A stretch of DNA of 64,000 nt. Origin: Streptomyces sp. CB02058 (GTDB lineage Bacteria; Actinomycetota; Actinomycetes; Streptomycetales; Streptomycetaceae). The stretch's first letter is position 1. Every line of letters begins with the position of its first letter. Positions 1 to 8,108 of this stretch are shown piece by piece. Location of the stretch: NCBI RefSeq assembly GCF_001905505.1, contig NZ_LIPG01000004.1:310001-374000 (forward strand). Direction: 5' to 3'. Position numbers and translations under genes: made by a program. Below the pieces are notes generated by a model. It saw only the letters and a list, made by a program, of their open reading frames with translations, did no database searches and was not told the origin of the DNA.

Positions 1-1175
1 GCGGCGGCACCGGGGGCCGGGTCCGGGCTCCCGTTCCCGTGCGGTCTGCTGAGCACGAGTACGGCGATGTCGTCGCGCCGCACTCCCCCGGAGAACTCCT
101 CCAGATCGCCCAGGAGCGCGTCCAGGACCTCGGGCGGCTCGCGGTCCGCCCATCCGCCGAGCCGCTGGTCGAGGGGGTAGAAGGCGCCGGTCACGTCGCG
201 TGCCTCGGTCACCCCGTCGGTGAAGACCAGCAGCGCGGCACCGGGCGGGAAGGCGAACGACTCGCCCTCGCGCGCCTCACCGCTGAGCTCCGCCATGCCG
301 AGGGGTACGGAGGTTCGGTGCAGGGCGATCGGGGACGCCTTGCCGTCGCACAGCAGCCGTGGTGGCAGATGGCCGCAGTTGACGGCCCGTACCCGGTCGC
401 CGTCGTCGAAGGCCAGCAGGAGGGCGGTGACGAAGCGCTCCTCCTCCCCGTTCTCGGCGGAGAAGGCGTTGTGCCGGACGACCGCGTCCTCGACGGAGTC
501 GGCCACGGCGGTGAGCTCCCGCTCCTTCACCGCGGCCTCACGGAAGGCACCGAGGGCGGCGAAGCCGGTGCCGATGGCGGGCAGCCCCTTGCCCTGGACG
601 TCGCCGATGATCACCCGGGTCCCGTACGGCGACTGGACCACCTCGTAGATGTCGCCGCCGACGAAGCGGTCCTCCTCGATCGGCGCGTAGGCACCCTGGG
701 CGAGAACCTGCCGCGTGACGATGGGGAGCGGGCGCAGGATCTGCCGCTGGAGCGCCACGGCCGCCGAGCGGAGCCTGGCCACCTCGGTGGCGTGCCGGAT
801 GCGCGCGGCGCATGCGACGACGCCGAGGGCGCTGGCGAGGGCCGTGAAGCCGATGAGGAAGACCACGTCCCAGAACGCCCCGGTCGAGGCGATGCGGGAA
901 CCGACGACGACCAGCGTGACCCATACCGCCACTCCGGTGGTCTGGCGGACCGTGCAGAAGACCGAGGCCAGCGCGGGCAGCACGACCAGGAGCGGGATGA
1001 GAGGCAGGTCGGAGCCGGTGAGGGCGTCCAGCAGGACGACCGCGAAGGTCAGGAGGAGCATGACGAGCGCGAGCGTCCAGGACCCGATGCGGGCGGCGCC
1101 CGCTTCCGTCTCACCCGGATCGGACCAGGGCGACACGTCGCGCGCCGCCGACGGGCGCCGGAGCCCCTTGACCAC
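1..1175 (-). CDS. Membrane-anchored SpoIIE/RsbU-type PP2C serine phosphatase (3' end beyond window)
   Basis: The reading frame runs leftward from a GTG at 1175, preceded at about 6 bases by GGGAGG, and leaves the window without a stop. About the first 120 residues hold several hydrophobic segments (for example WTLALVMLLLTFAVVLL), so it is probably membrane-bound. The rest is a PP2C/SpoIIE phosphatase domain: FVGGDIYEVV and GDVQGKGLPA carry the metal-binding aspartates, followed by FTDGVTEARD and RRDDIAVLVLS near the end. Such phosphatases in Streptomyces dephosphorylate anti-anti-sigma proteins and so free SigB/SigF-type sigma factors. A sigma factor of that class lies 1.3 kb away, which fits functionally, although the two genes are separated by a GNAT gene and face apart. 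The frame has already passed the usual last PP2C motif, so little of that domain is missing; an extra C-terminal domain is possible. Confidence 0.85.
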   Translation of the reverse strand, partial: MVKGLRRPSAARDVSPWSDPGETEAGAARIGSWTLALVMLLLTFAVVLLDALTGSDLPLIPLLVVLPALASVFCTVRQTTGVAVWVTLVVVGSRIASTGAFWDVVFLIGFTALASALGVVACAARIRHATEVARLRSAAVALQRQILRPLPIVTRQVLAQGAYAPIEEDRFVGGDIYEVVQSPYGTRVIIGDVQGKGLPAIGTGFAALGAFREAAVKERELTAVADSVEDAVVRHNAFSAENGEEERFVTALLLAFDDGDRVRAVNCGHLPPRLLCDGKASPIALHRTSVPLGMAELSGEAREGESFAFPPGAALLVFTDGVTEARDVTGAFYPLDQRLGGWADREPPEVLDALLGDLEEFSGGVRRDDIAVLVLSRPHGNGSPDPAPGAA

Positions 1176-1199
1176 GCCGCGCCTCCCGCATATCGGTCG

Positions 1200-2060
1200 C
1201 TACCGCCCCACCTGTTCCAAACTACCCGCCCCCTGGTCCGGGGTCCTGGCGCGGGTCCGTGTCACCGCGTCCGCCGGAACGATCGCGGAGAGGAAGGCGG
1301 TCCTGCGGCGCAGGGTGAAGCCGAGGGATTCGTAGAGCCGGATGGCACCGGTGTTCGATGCAGCCGCATGGAGGAAGGGGGTCTCGCCCCGCTCCCTGAT
1401 GCCGTGGGCGACGGCCCGGATGAGGCGGCTCGCGAGCCCCTGGCCGCGCACGGACTCGTCGGTGCACACCGCGCTGATCTCGGTCCAGCCGGCCGGGTGC
1501 AGACGCTCGCCCGCCATCGCGACCAGGACCCCGTCGCGGCGGATGCCGAGATAGGTCCCGAGCTCCACGGTGCGCGGCAGGAACGGGCCGGGGCGGGTCC
1601 GCTCGACCAGGTCCAGCATCTCCGGCACGTCGGCCGGGCCGAGCAGCACCGCCTCCGGGTCGGGCGCGGCGTCCACGGCCCGGTCCACCATCTGTACGCC
1701 CTCCGCGTGGAAGACGATCTCCCAGTCGGCCGGCGGCGGCTCGCGGAAGGCCGTGAGGGTGACGGACGCGCCGGGGCCCGCGAGCGTGGCGACATCGACC
1801 CAGTCCTGGGCGTCGGGGTGATCCGGGAGGGCGAGCCAGGGGGTGACGTCGGGCCGGTAGCGCAGGATGCGGCCGCTGCGCTCGGCGAAGTGGGCATGGG
1901 GGCCGGTCAGGGAGGAGCGTGCGGGATTGTCCAGCGGATGGAGGGTGTCGCCCTCCGGCCCGGGCCCGGCACTCCGCGACGGCCCGCTTTCGGGCGACGC
2001 GGCCGGGGGCGGGGGCAGGAGCGTGGGCGGCTGTGTGAGCGGCGATGTGGCCTCGGGCAT
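1200..2060 (-). CDS. GNAT-family N-acetyltransferase
   Basis: A protein of about 286 residues with a proline-rich, poorly structured N-terminus of about 50 residues and a C-terminal GNAT fold. The acetyl-CoA binding motif is seen as VCTDESVRGQGLASRLIRAV, followed by the typical HAAASNTGAIRLYESLGF. This is the FR47-like branch of GNAT enzymes, which acetylate small amines; the substrate cannot be told from sequence. The ATG at 2060 (MPEATS) has GAGAG at suitable distance; a GTG four codons upstream (2072) is also open. The stop is 24 bases from the start of the phosphatase gene, in the same direction, so the two are probably co-transcribed. Confidence 0.8.
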   Translation of the reverse strand: MPEATSPLTQPPTLLPPPPAASPESGPSRSAGPGPEGDTLHPLDNPARSSLTGPHAHFAERSGRILRYRPDVTPWLALPDHPDAQDWVDVATLAGPGASVTLTAFREPPPADWEIVFHAEGVQMVDRAVDAAPDPEAVLLGPADVPEMLDLVERTRPGPFLPRTVELGTYLGIRRDGVLVAMAGERLHPAGWTEISAVCTDESVRGQGLASRLIRAVAHGIRERGETPFLHAAASNTGAIRLYESLGFTLRRRTAFLSAIVPADAVTRTRARTPDQGAGSLEQVGR

Positions 2061-2500
2061 GGACTCTCTCACTCCGTCGGGATCGGGGGCCGGCGACAGG
2101 GGTGAAAGCCCGTTTCGCCCCGTACCTATTCCCGTGCGGCCCTCTTTTCACAAACGTGCAACAGGCGGGCCCGCCCGGCGGGCCGGCAGAGCACACAGAA
2201 AGGGGGACGTGTGCAGGTCCGGCCAATCGTGTACCGCTGATCCGGATACGGCCCCAACAGGCCCCGGGCTGTGGCACTCTGGATACGGCCGCCCCACCGG
2301 GCTCCCCCGTACCGGTGGGGCGGTTCTGTGTGCTCCCGCGCCCACGAGGGCTCCGCCGTCACGCCCTCCGCGGGCGATCATGAAGCTTCTCGGCCAATAC
2401 CGGGACGGGTCTGACTCAAAACAGCCTTCCTGTGCATGAGTTGCCGCCCATCGGGCAGGCGCCTACACCTCGAGGCCCACGACCTGAGGAGCGTGACGGG
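2061..2500 (+). other. Intergenic region with two strong hairpins upstream of the sigma factor gene
   Basis: No convincing protein gene lies here. Two hairpins read on the plus strand. The first has perfect 12-base arms (2289-2300 and 2312-2323, CCGCCCCACCGG) around a loop containing five consecutive C, followed by a T-rich stretch TTCTGTGT. The second is compound: 2335-2340 with 2369-2374 outside, 2346-2351 with 2363-2368 inside. The decamer GGATACGGCC occurs twice, at 2244 and 2281. The hairpins could be an intrinsic terminator ending a short RNA, or leader structure of the sigma factor mRNA. No gene on the plus strand upstream needs a terminator here. Confidence 0.5.
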
Positions 2501-3382
2501 ATGACGGCGCACACTGCACAGACCGCGCACACCACAGCTGCGGAACGGGCAGGCGTCTCGGACGGGCTTCCCTGGATCGAGGACGCCGGGCGGATCGCCC
2601 CGCAGGACGCGCGGAGGATGTCGAAGCTCTTCTTCGACCGTCTGCAGGTCCTCGAAGAGGGCACCCATGAGTACCAGTACGCCCGGAACACCCTGATAGA
2701 GATGAACCTCTCCCTCGTGCGGTTCGCGGCCGGCCGCTTCCGCAACCGGGGCAGCGGCGACATGGAGGACATCGTCCAGGTCGGCACCATCGGCCTGATC
2801 AAGGCCATCGACCGCTTCGACCTCTCCCGCGAGGTCGAGTTCACGTCGTTCGCCGTGCCGTACATCGTCGGCGAGATCAAGCGCTTCTTCCGGGACACCA
2901 CCTGGGCCGTCCATGTGCCGCGCAGGCTGCAGGAGTTGCGGGTGGACCTCGCGAAGGCGAAGGAGACCCTGGCGGCCGGACTCGACCGGGACCCGACCGT
3001 GACGGAGCTCGCCGAGCACCTCGGTCTGGAGGAGGAAGAGGTCACCGAGGGCATCGTCGCGGCCAACGGCTACACGGCCGGATCGCTGGACATGCCGTCC
3101 GACGCCTCGGAGCCGGCGAGCCGCGCGGTCGGCGGGCGTACCTACGCCGATGTGCTCGGCGAACCGGACCCCGCGATGGAGTCGGTGGAGAACCTCCATA
3201 CGCTCGCCCCGTTGCTGGGCGAGCTCGACGCACGTGAGCGCCGCATCATCGACATGCGGTTCGGCCAGGAGATGACACAGGCTCAGATCGGCGAGGAGCT
3301 CGGCATCTCGCAGATGCATGTGTCGCGGCTGCTCAGCCGCATCCTGCGGAAGCTGCGCAGCGGGATGTTCACGCAGGACTGA
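2501..3382 (+). CDS. RNA polymerase sigma factor, SigB/SigF/SigG family
   Basis: A 293-residue sigma-70 family protein. Region 2 is seen as DIVQVGTIGLIKAIDRFD with the following FTSFAVPYIVGEIKRFFRD, region 3 as WAVHVPRRLQELR, and the region 4 helix-turn-helix as MTQAQIGEELGISQMHVSRL near the C-terminus. The lack of region 1 and the overall length place it with the stress and development sigma factors (SigB, SigF and their many Streptomyces paralogues), which are held by anti-sigma factors and released by partner switching. No anti-sigma or antagonist gene is adjacent; the SpoIIE-type phosphatase at the left edge may act in the same circuit (inference). The ATG at 2501 is chosen because GAGGAG lies about 8 bases before it; an ATG at 2432 is open in frame but lacks a ribosome site. 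Confidence 0.93.
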   Translation: MTAHTAQTAHTTAAERAGVSDGLPWIEDAGRIAPQDARRMSKLFFDRLQVLEEGTHEYQYARNTLIEMNLSLVRFAAGRFRNRGSGDMEDIVQVGTIGLIKAIDRFDLSREVEFTSFAVPYIVGEIKRFFRDTTWAVHVPRRLQELRVDLAKAKETLAAGLDRDPTVTELAEHLGLEEEEVTEGIVAANGYTAGSLDMPSDASEPASRAVGGRTYADVLGEPDPAMESVENLHTLAPLLGELDARERRIIDMRFGQEMTQAQIGEELGISQMHVSRLLSRILRKLRSGMFTQD

Positions 3383-3430
3383 GCGGGTTCACACAGGACC
3401 GAGCGGGTTCACGCAGGACCGAGCGGGAGA
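3366..3430 (+). repeat. Three tandem copies of a 20-base repeat across the sigma factor stop codon
   Basis: The unit GTTCACGCAGGACYGAGCGG occurs three times in tandem (second copy with one change), and the first copy contains the stop codon of the sigma gene. A fourth, decayed copy (GAGAGACAGGACGG) follows. Confidence 0.8.
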
Positions 3431-3448
3431 GACAGGACGGACGAGTCG

Positions 3449-3488
3449 GCGCAGGGCCGGTCCCCGGCGGTGGGGGCCGGTCCTGCGC
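3449..3488 (+). terminator. Terminator of the sigma factor gene
   Basis: Arms GCGCAGGGCCGG (3449-3460) and CCGGTCCTGCGC (3477-3488) pair over 12 positions with one G-U pair, followed by CTTGTGTTG. Confidence 0.75.
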
Positions 3489-3605
3489 CTTGTGTTGCGG
3501 CGGCGTTGCAGCTTCGTGGACACGTGAGCGAGTCGCTTCCGCAGCCGCCCGGGCGGCCTCTACGGTCACTGACCAGTAGGCCGCCGGCCGCCGGAGGCGT
3601 GTGAG

Positions 3606-3656
3606 AGGGAATCCGCCGCCCGGCCGCCCCGGGCCGCGCGGGGCGGTGGATTCCCT
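3606..3656 (+). promoter_or_regulatory. 16-base-arm hairpin just upstream of the sulfite oxidase gene
   Basis: Arms at 3606-3621 (AGGGAATCCGCCGCCC) and 3641-3656 pair over 16 positions with one G-U pair; the loop is GC-rich. It lies 45 bases before the sulfite oxidase ATG and after a separate terminator, so it is probably not another terminator of the sigma gene. It could be leader RNA structure or an operator. Confidence 0.5.
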
Positions 3657-3701
3657 GCCCCGGTTCGCGGGCGCCTCCCTTCGACCTCCTCTGGAGCGCT
3701 C

Positions 3702-4961
3702 ATGACGTCCGTACCGCCGTCCGAAGCCGCGTACGACCGGATACGGCTGGGCCAGTGGGCCGCTGGCCGTGCCAGATCGGCCGGGATCGACCGGCGTGAT
3801 CTGCTGAAGCTGGTGGCCGCCGCGTCGGTCGCCGCACCACTCGTCCCGGCACTCGCCTCTCCCGCCCGGGCGGCGCAGACCCTCGCCGGCGTGGTGAAGC
3901 CCCTGCCGCCGGAGCTGTTCACGGTCCGCGGCACCAACGCGGAGACGAACTTCGCGGCGCTGCGGGACACCGGGCTGCTCACCCCCGCCGACCGCTTCTT
4001 CGTCCGCAACCACACGGCGACGCCGGTCCTGGACGCGGCGGCCTGGAAGCTGACCGTCTGGGGCAGCGGACTCACGGGCGGCCCGGTGGACTTCTCCTAC
4101 GAGGACCTGCTCGCCCTGCCGTCCGTGTCCCGGACTGCGTTCGTCGAGTGCGCGGGCAACGGCCGGAGCTTCTTCACCTCGCAGCAGGGCCAGACGGTCA
4201 GCGGCACGGCGTGGACCCTGGGCGCGATCGGGACGGCACGCTGGCGCGGGGTGCGGCTGGCCGATGTGCTGCGCCTGGCGGGCATCGGCCGGGACGCGGT
4301 CGACGTGCTGCCGCGCGGGCTGGACGCTGAGGTCGTCAGCGACGGTACGAATCTGGGCCGGGTCCGCAGGCCGCTGCCGGTGGCGAAGGCCCTGGACGAC
4401 GTGCTCCTCGCGTACGAGATGAACGGCGAGCCGCTGCCGCCCGACCACGGCGCCCCGGTCCGGCTGATCGTGCCGTCCTGGGTGGGCATCGCGAACATCA
4501 AGTGGGTGGGCGACATCGAGGTGAGCGCCGAGCCGCTGCTGACTCCGTGGAACACCGGCCTGTACCGGCTGTTCGGCCCCGGTCATCCTCCCGAGGGCAG
4601 CGCGCCGCTCACCCGCCAGACGCTCAAGAGCGCGTTCGAACTGGCCCCCGGTGCCTCGTTCGCGGCGCACCGGCGGCATCTGCTCACCGGCCGGTCGTGG
4701 TCGGGGGGCGCGCCGGTGCGCCACGTCGAGGTCAGCACCGACGGCGGCGGCCACTGGCGCCCGGCCAGGCTGCGGGACGAACCAAGATCCGGGAGCTGGG
4801 TGCGGTGGACGGCCGACTGGGTCCCGAAGGCGACGGGCCCCGGCGTGCTGCTCGCGCGGGCGACGGACCGTTCGGGCCGCACCCAGCCGGAGACCACGGC
4901 GCACAACACGCAGGGCTACCTCTTCGACGCGGTGGTGCGGCACCCGGTGACCGTGGTCTGA
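3702..4961 (+). CDS. Tat-exported sulfite oxidase-like molybdopterin oxidoreductase
   Basis: A 419-residue protein. The N-terminus holds a twin-arginine signal (RRDLLK at about residue 31, then an alanine-rich hydrophobic stretch ending at SPARA), so it is exported folded by the Tat system. The molybdopterin-binding domain follows, with the molybdenum-ligating cysteine in FVECAGNG (Cys150). The C-terminal part (RHVEVSTDGGGHWRPARL onward) is the Mo-cofactor dimerisation domain of sulfite oxidases. Members oxidise sulfite to sulfate or act on related substrates outside the cell. There is no neighbouring cytochrome gene as in SorAB enzymes, so the electron acceptor is unknown. The start is the ATG after a CTCCTCTGGAGCG stretch; a strong hairpin precedes it. 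Confidence 0.85.
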   Translation: MTSVPPSEAAYDRIRLGQWAAGRARSAGIDRRDLLKLVAAASVAAPLVPALASPARAAQTLAGVVKPLPPELFTVRGTNAETNFAALRDTGLLTPADRFFVRNHTATPVLDAAAWKLTVWGSGLTGGPVDFSYEDLLALPSVSRTAFVECAGNGRSFFTSQQGQTVSGTAWTLGAIGTARWRGVRLADVLRLAGIGRDAVDVLPRGLDAEVVSDGTNLGRVRRPLPVAKALDDVLLAYEMNGEPLPPDHGAPVRLIVPSWVGIANIKWVGDIEVSAEPLLTPWNTGLYRLFGPGHPPEGSAPLTRQTLKSAFELAPGASFAAHRRHLLTGRSWSGGAPVRHVEVSTDGGGHWRPARLRDEPRSGSWVRWTADWVPKATGPGVLLARATDRSGRTQPETTAHNTQGYLFDAVVRHPVTVV

Positions 4962-4975
4962 CGTACTTCTCGGCG

Positions 4976-5012
4976 TACGCGCTGCCGCCCTACTACTCGG
5001 GGCGGCCCGCGT
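4976..5012. terminator. Bidirectional terminator between convergent genes
   Basis: GCCGCCC (4984-4990) and GGGCGGC (5000-5006), flanked by further pairing TACGCG/CGCGTA, lie at the junction of the rightward sulfite oxidase gene and the leftward dehydrogenase gene and overlap the latter's last codons. Confidence 0.6.
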
Positions 5013-5889
5013 AGTACGTGGCCATCATGTCCTGGTCACCGTGTCCGGCCGCCTCCGCCCGGCCGAAGCGCTCGGCGGAGGCGGCGACCAGATCGAGCCT
5101 CACGCCCGCGGCCTCGGCCGCGTCGAGGATCAGCCGGGAGTCCTTGAGCGCGGTGGAGAGCGCGAAGCTCGGGCTGAGATCGCCGGAGAGCACGGCGGCG
5201 GACTTGGCCTGGAGGTACGGCGTGTCCAGCGGGCCGCCCTTCATCGCGTCGAGGAACAGCTGCGGGTCGAGCCCCAGACCCTCGGCGAGATTGAGGCATT
5301 CCGCCACGCCGTTGACCAGGTTGATCACCCAGGTGTTGGCGACGAGTTTGAGCCGGGTGGCGGCTCCGGGATCCTCGCCGACCCATACGGTGCGCTGCCC
5401 GATCGCCTCCAGGACGGGGAGCACCGTGGCGCGTGCGCCCGAGGGGCCGGACACGAACACGGTGAGGGTGCCCTGCTCCGCGGGCTGTCTGGTGCCGGAG
5501 ACGGGGGCGTCGAGGTAGACGAGTCCCAGGCCGGCCGCCCGGTGGACCAGTTCGGCCGTGGAGTCGAGCCCGACGGTGGCGCTCTGCAGCCAGACCTGTC
5601 CCGGGCGCAGGCCGGGCGTCGCCGCGGTGAGGGTCTCGGCCACGGACGGGCCGTCGTTCAGTGCGGTGAGGACGACGTCAGCCCCGCGTACCGCTTCCTC
5701 GGCCGTGTCCGTCACGGTGGCGCCCTGGGCGGCCAGCGGCTCGGCCTTGGCGTGTGTGCGGTTCCAGGCCCGGACGGGGAGCCGCGCCCTGAGCAGGCTG
5801 CGGGCCATCCCCGATCCCATGATCCCGGTGCCGAGGACCGCGACGGTCGGTGCGCCCGGGGCGGTGTCCGCCGGGGAGTCGGTGGCCAT
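4993..5889 (-). CDS. NAD(P)-dependent beta-hydroxyacid (3-hydroxyisobutyrate-type) dehydrogenase
   Basis: A 298-residue protein of the usual family length. The Rossmann nucleotide-binding motif is VAVLGTGIMGSGMARSLL (about residues 15-32), the substrate-binding signature is DAPVSGTRQPAEQGTLTVFV, and the catalytic lysine lies in LKLVANTWVINLVNGVAECL. Family members oxidise 3-hydroxyisobutyrate, tartronate semialdehyde, 6-phosphogluconate-like acids, or reduce imines; the specific substrate cannot be set here. It is followed upstream, 48 bases away and in the same direction, by cbiZ, so the two may share a transcript, without an evident metabolic link. Confidence 0.85.
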   Translation of the reverse strand: MATDSPADTAPGAPTVAVLGTGIMGSGMARSLLRARLPVRAWNRTHAKAEPLAAQGATVTDTAEEAVRGADVVLTALNDGPSVAETLTAATPGLRPGQVWLQSATVGLDSTAELVHRAAGLGLVYLDAPVSGTRQPAEQGTLTVFVSGPSGARATVLPVLEAIGQRTVWVGEDPGAATRLKLVANTWVINLVNGVAECLNLAEGLGLDPQLFLDAMKGGPLDTPYLQAKSAAVLSGDLSPSFALSTALKDSRLILDAAEAAGVRLDLVAASAERFGRAEAAGHGDQDMMATYYAGRPE

Positions 5890-5937
5890 GGGGAGAGTCC
5901 CTTCGTCGGTGCGGGCGGTCTGGCGACCCGTGGGGCC

Positions 5938-6759
5938 TCAAGACTGCCGCAGCGCGCCGTCCAGCACAGCACGGTGGACGGCTCTGGCGAGTCGCGCGCC
6001 CCAGAGCGAACGGGGCCCGGCGAACGGTTCACCGGGCCGCTCCCCCGGGTCCGGCGCGGCGACGCACACCGCGTCCGTCGGGGTCCCGGAGCAGTCGAGC
6101 CCGGCGTCCACGAGGGCCTGGACCTTCGCCTCGGTCGCGGTCGCCACCGCGTTGACGAGCGCGGCGTCCGAGAGGGGTACCGGCAGGACGACGACGATGT
6201 TGACGGTGCCCGGCGGGAGGGGGTCTTCGGACCCTTCGGCGGGGGCGGCGGCCCATCCCCGTACGCCGAGGCCGCTGGTGACGGTCGCGGTCGCGCCACC
6301 GTCGTCCGCGACGGTGTACGCGGTGACGTCGGCGGCCGTCATCAGTCCGGCGCCGGGCCCTTCCAGCGCCTCGGCGGCGGCGATCTCACGGAGGTGGCGG
6401 TCGGGGTCGAGCCGGGGGTAGCCGCCGGGCACCTGGGCGTTCAGGATCCAGGCGCGCGGTCCGATCCCGCCGCCGAGCACGGCACTGCTGCACACCCGCC
6501 AGCCCGGTCCCAGCCTCCAGACCAGGTGGTGCAGCCCCAGGCCGTCCTCCCGCCTGGCGAGCAGCTCGCCGCGCTGCCGGGGCAGGCGGACGCCCGTGGA
6601 TCCGATGGCGCACCCCTCCCGACAGGCCGGCCGGCGGTCGGCGACAGCGCGTCGATCATACGGGCGCGCCCTGTCCGCACATTCGGCGCACCCAGGCGAG
6701 TGCTCACCCGAATGGCGTAACCGGAGGGGAGGGCCGACATCCGCGTGGAACGGGGCCAC
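5938..6759 (-). CDS. cbiZ: Adenosylcobinamide amidohydrolase
   Basis: The conserved part, about 230 residues, matches the CbiZ family: WRVCSSAVLGGGIGPRAW, LNAQVPGGYPRLDPDRHL, TVNIVVVLPVPLSDAALVNA, ATEAKVQALVDAGLDCSGT and a terminal FAGPRSLWGARLARAV. CbiZ removes the aminopropanol side chain of adenosylcobinamide so that cobyric acid can be reused, a salvage step for imported incomplete corrinoids. The start is uncertain: close to the expected N-terminus there is no ATG, GTG or TTG in frame. The GTG at 6759, with GGGGAGG before it, is the nearest usable one but adds about 45 arginine-rich residues that look non-coding. A cobalamin-riboswitch-controlled importer lies 1.3 kb away, so corrinoid salvage fits the neighbourhood. 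Confidence 0.78.
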   Translation of the reverse strand: MAPFHADVGPPLRLRHSGEHSPGCAECADRARPYDRRAVADRRPACREGCAIGSTGVRLPRQRGELLARREDGLGLHHLVWRLGPGWRVCSSAVLGGGIGPRAWILNAQVPGGYPRLDPDRHLREIAAAEALEGPGAGLMTAADVTAYTVADDGGATATVTSGLGVRGWAAAPAEGSEDPLPPGTVNIVVVLPVPLSDAALVNAVATATEAKVQALVDAGLDCSGTPTDAVCVAAPDPGERPGEPFAGPRSLWGARLARAVHRAVLDGALRQS

Positions 6760-6902
6760 CGCCCCTCCCCGGTGTCCCGGGCCGCTCGCCGCCACGGCCG
6801 GGAAGTTGCAGCGTCCATCCGGGTGAGGCGCGATGGAACCCGGACGCGCCACCCCAGGTGGACCCACCACACAGGACGCGCCCGGGCGAGGAGGAATCGG
6901 CC

Positions 6903-7913
6903 ATGGGAGCCGCTGACGGTTTCACGGATTCCGGAGAACTCGACGGTCTGACCGTCTACGACAGCGACGGCGAGAAGGTCGGCACTGTTGGCCGGGTGTA
7001 CGTCGACGACGACACCGGCAAGCCCGACTGGGTGACGGTCAAGACCGGCATGTTCGGCATGAAGGAGAGCTTCGTACCGCTTGCCGGAGCCCGCAGCGTG
7101 GGCTCCGACCTGCACGTCTCACATACGAAGGACCGCGTCAAGGAAGCCCCCCGGGTGGACGCCGACGCGCATCTCTCCGTGTCCGAGGAGGAGGAGCTCT
7201 ACCGGCACTACGGGATGACCAGGAAGGCGACCGGCCGCGGCGACGCCCGCACGACGTCCGGGACGGGAACGGGAGCCATGGGAGCCGCCGGTGCCGCGGG
7301 CGCCGCGGGCGCCGCCGGAACCGGTACCGCTCGCACCACCTCGGCCGGACAGGCGAAGACCTCGGGCACGGCGGCCGGCATGGGCACCACCGGTGCCGGC
7401 ACGGGCAGGCACCGCGACATGGACATGGACACCTCCTCCACGTCCCGCCCGCTCGCCGGAGCCGGAGCCGAACGGTCCGCCGCGGGCACCGGCCGCGAGG
7501 AGATGATCCGGTCCGAGGAGCAGCTCCAGGTCGGCACCGAGGAGTACGAGAGCGGAAGGGCGCGCCTGCACAAGTACGTCGTGACCGAGAACGTCACGCG
7601 TACGGTGCCCGTGTCCCATGAGGAGGTACGCGTGGTGCGCGAGCCTCTGAAGCCGGGCGAGCGGACGACGGGTGTGAAGGGCACGAGCGAGCTCGGCGAA
7701 CAGGACGTCGAGGTCACCCTGCACGCCGAACGAGCCACCGTCCGCAAGGAGGCGGTCCCGGTGGAGCGGGTCCGTCTCGAAACCAGCAAGGTCACCGAAC
7801 AGAAGGAAGTCTCCGCCGAGCTCCGCAAGGAGAAGATCGACTACGCGGACGGCAAGGACATGGGCAGCGGCAAGGACACGGGCGGCGAGTTCGGCCAGGG
7901 ACGTCGTCGCTGA
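6903..7913 (+). CDS. PRC-barrel and DUF2382 domain protein
   Basis: A 336-residue protein. Residues of about 12-100 form a PRC-barrel (LTVYDSDGEKVGTVGRVYVD, then KPDWVTVKTG). A linker of about 80 residues is almost only Gly, Ala, Thr and Ser and likely disordered. The C-terminal 120 residues are a DUF2382 domain (EEQLQVGTEEYESGRARL, then ERATVRKEAVPVERVRLE), of unknown function and common in stress-tolerant actinomycetes and cyanobacteria. No signal peptide. The ATG at 6903 follows GAGGAGGAA. Nothing nearby explains its role. Confidence 0.88.
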   Translation: MGAADGFTDSGELDGLTVYDSDGEKVGTVGRVYVDDDTGKPDWVTVKTGMFGMKESFVPLAGARSVGSDLHVSHTKDRVKEAPRVDADAHLSVSEEEELYRHYGMTRKATGRGDARTTSGTGTGAMGAAGAAGAAGAAGTGTARTTSAGQAKTSGTAAGMGTTGAGTGRHRDMDMDTSSTSRPLAGAGAERSAAGTGREEMIRSEEQLQVGTEEYESGRARLHKYVVTENVTRTVPVSHEEVRVVREPLKPGERTTGVKGTSELGEQDVEVTLHAERATVRKEAVPVERVRLETSKVTEQKEVSAELRKEKIDYADGKDMGSGKDTGGEFGQGRRR

Positions 7914-7975
7914 CCCCTCACCCAGCGGCACGAGGCCGCGCGACAGCGAGCGAGGGGCGGTCCCGGTCGGTCGAC

Positions 7976-8083
7976 GGGCCCGCCCTCTCGTGGTGCCGCA
8001 CACGGGCCCGCCCTCTCGTGGTGCCGCACACGGGCCCGCCCTCTCGTGGTGCCGCACACGGGCCCGCCCTCTCGTGGTGCCGC
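7976..8083. repeat. 28-base tandem repeat, 3.9 copies, between convergent genes
   Basis: The unit starting GGGCCCGCCCTCTCGTGGTG and ending CCGCACAC repeats without a mismatch at 7976, 8004 and 8032, with a 24-base fourth copy from 8060. It occupies most of the gap between the PRC-barrel gene and the convergent ATPase gene. Confidence 0.9.
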
Positions 8084-8108
8084 TCCGCTCGTGCGGCCGG
8101 CCCGTGCG

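Noticed and set aside
39..2105. Long open frame on the plus strand across the phosphatase and GNAT genes
   Set aside because: Composition (Gly, Arg, His rich) and lack of motifs; it mirrors two clear minus-strand genes. Such antisense frames are expected in high-GC DNA.
5938..6870. Longer cbiZ start at 6870
   Set aside because: The added N-terminal residues cross the upstream gap of the divergent PRC-barrel gene and look non-coding.
7976..8083. CRISPR-like array
   Set aside because: Units are contiguous with no unique spacers; a simple tandem repeat.
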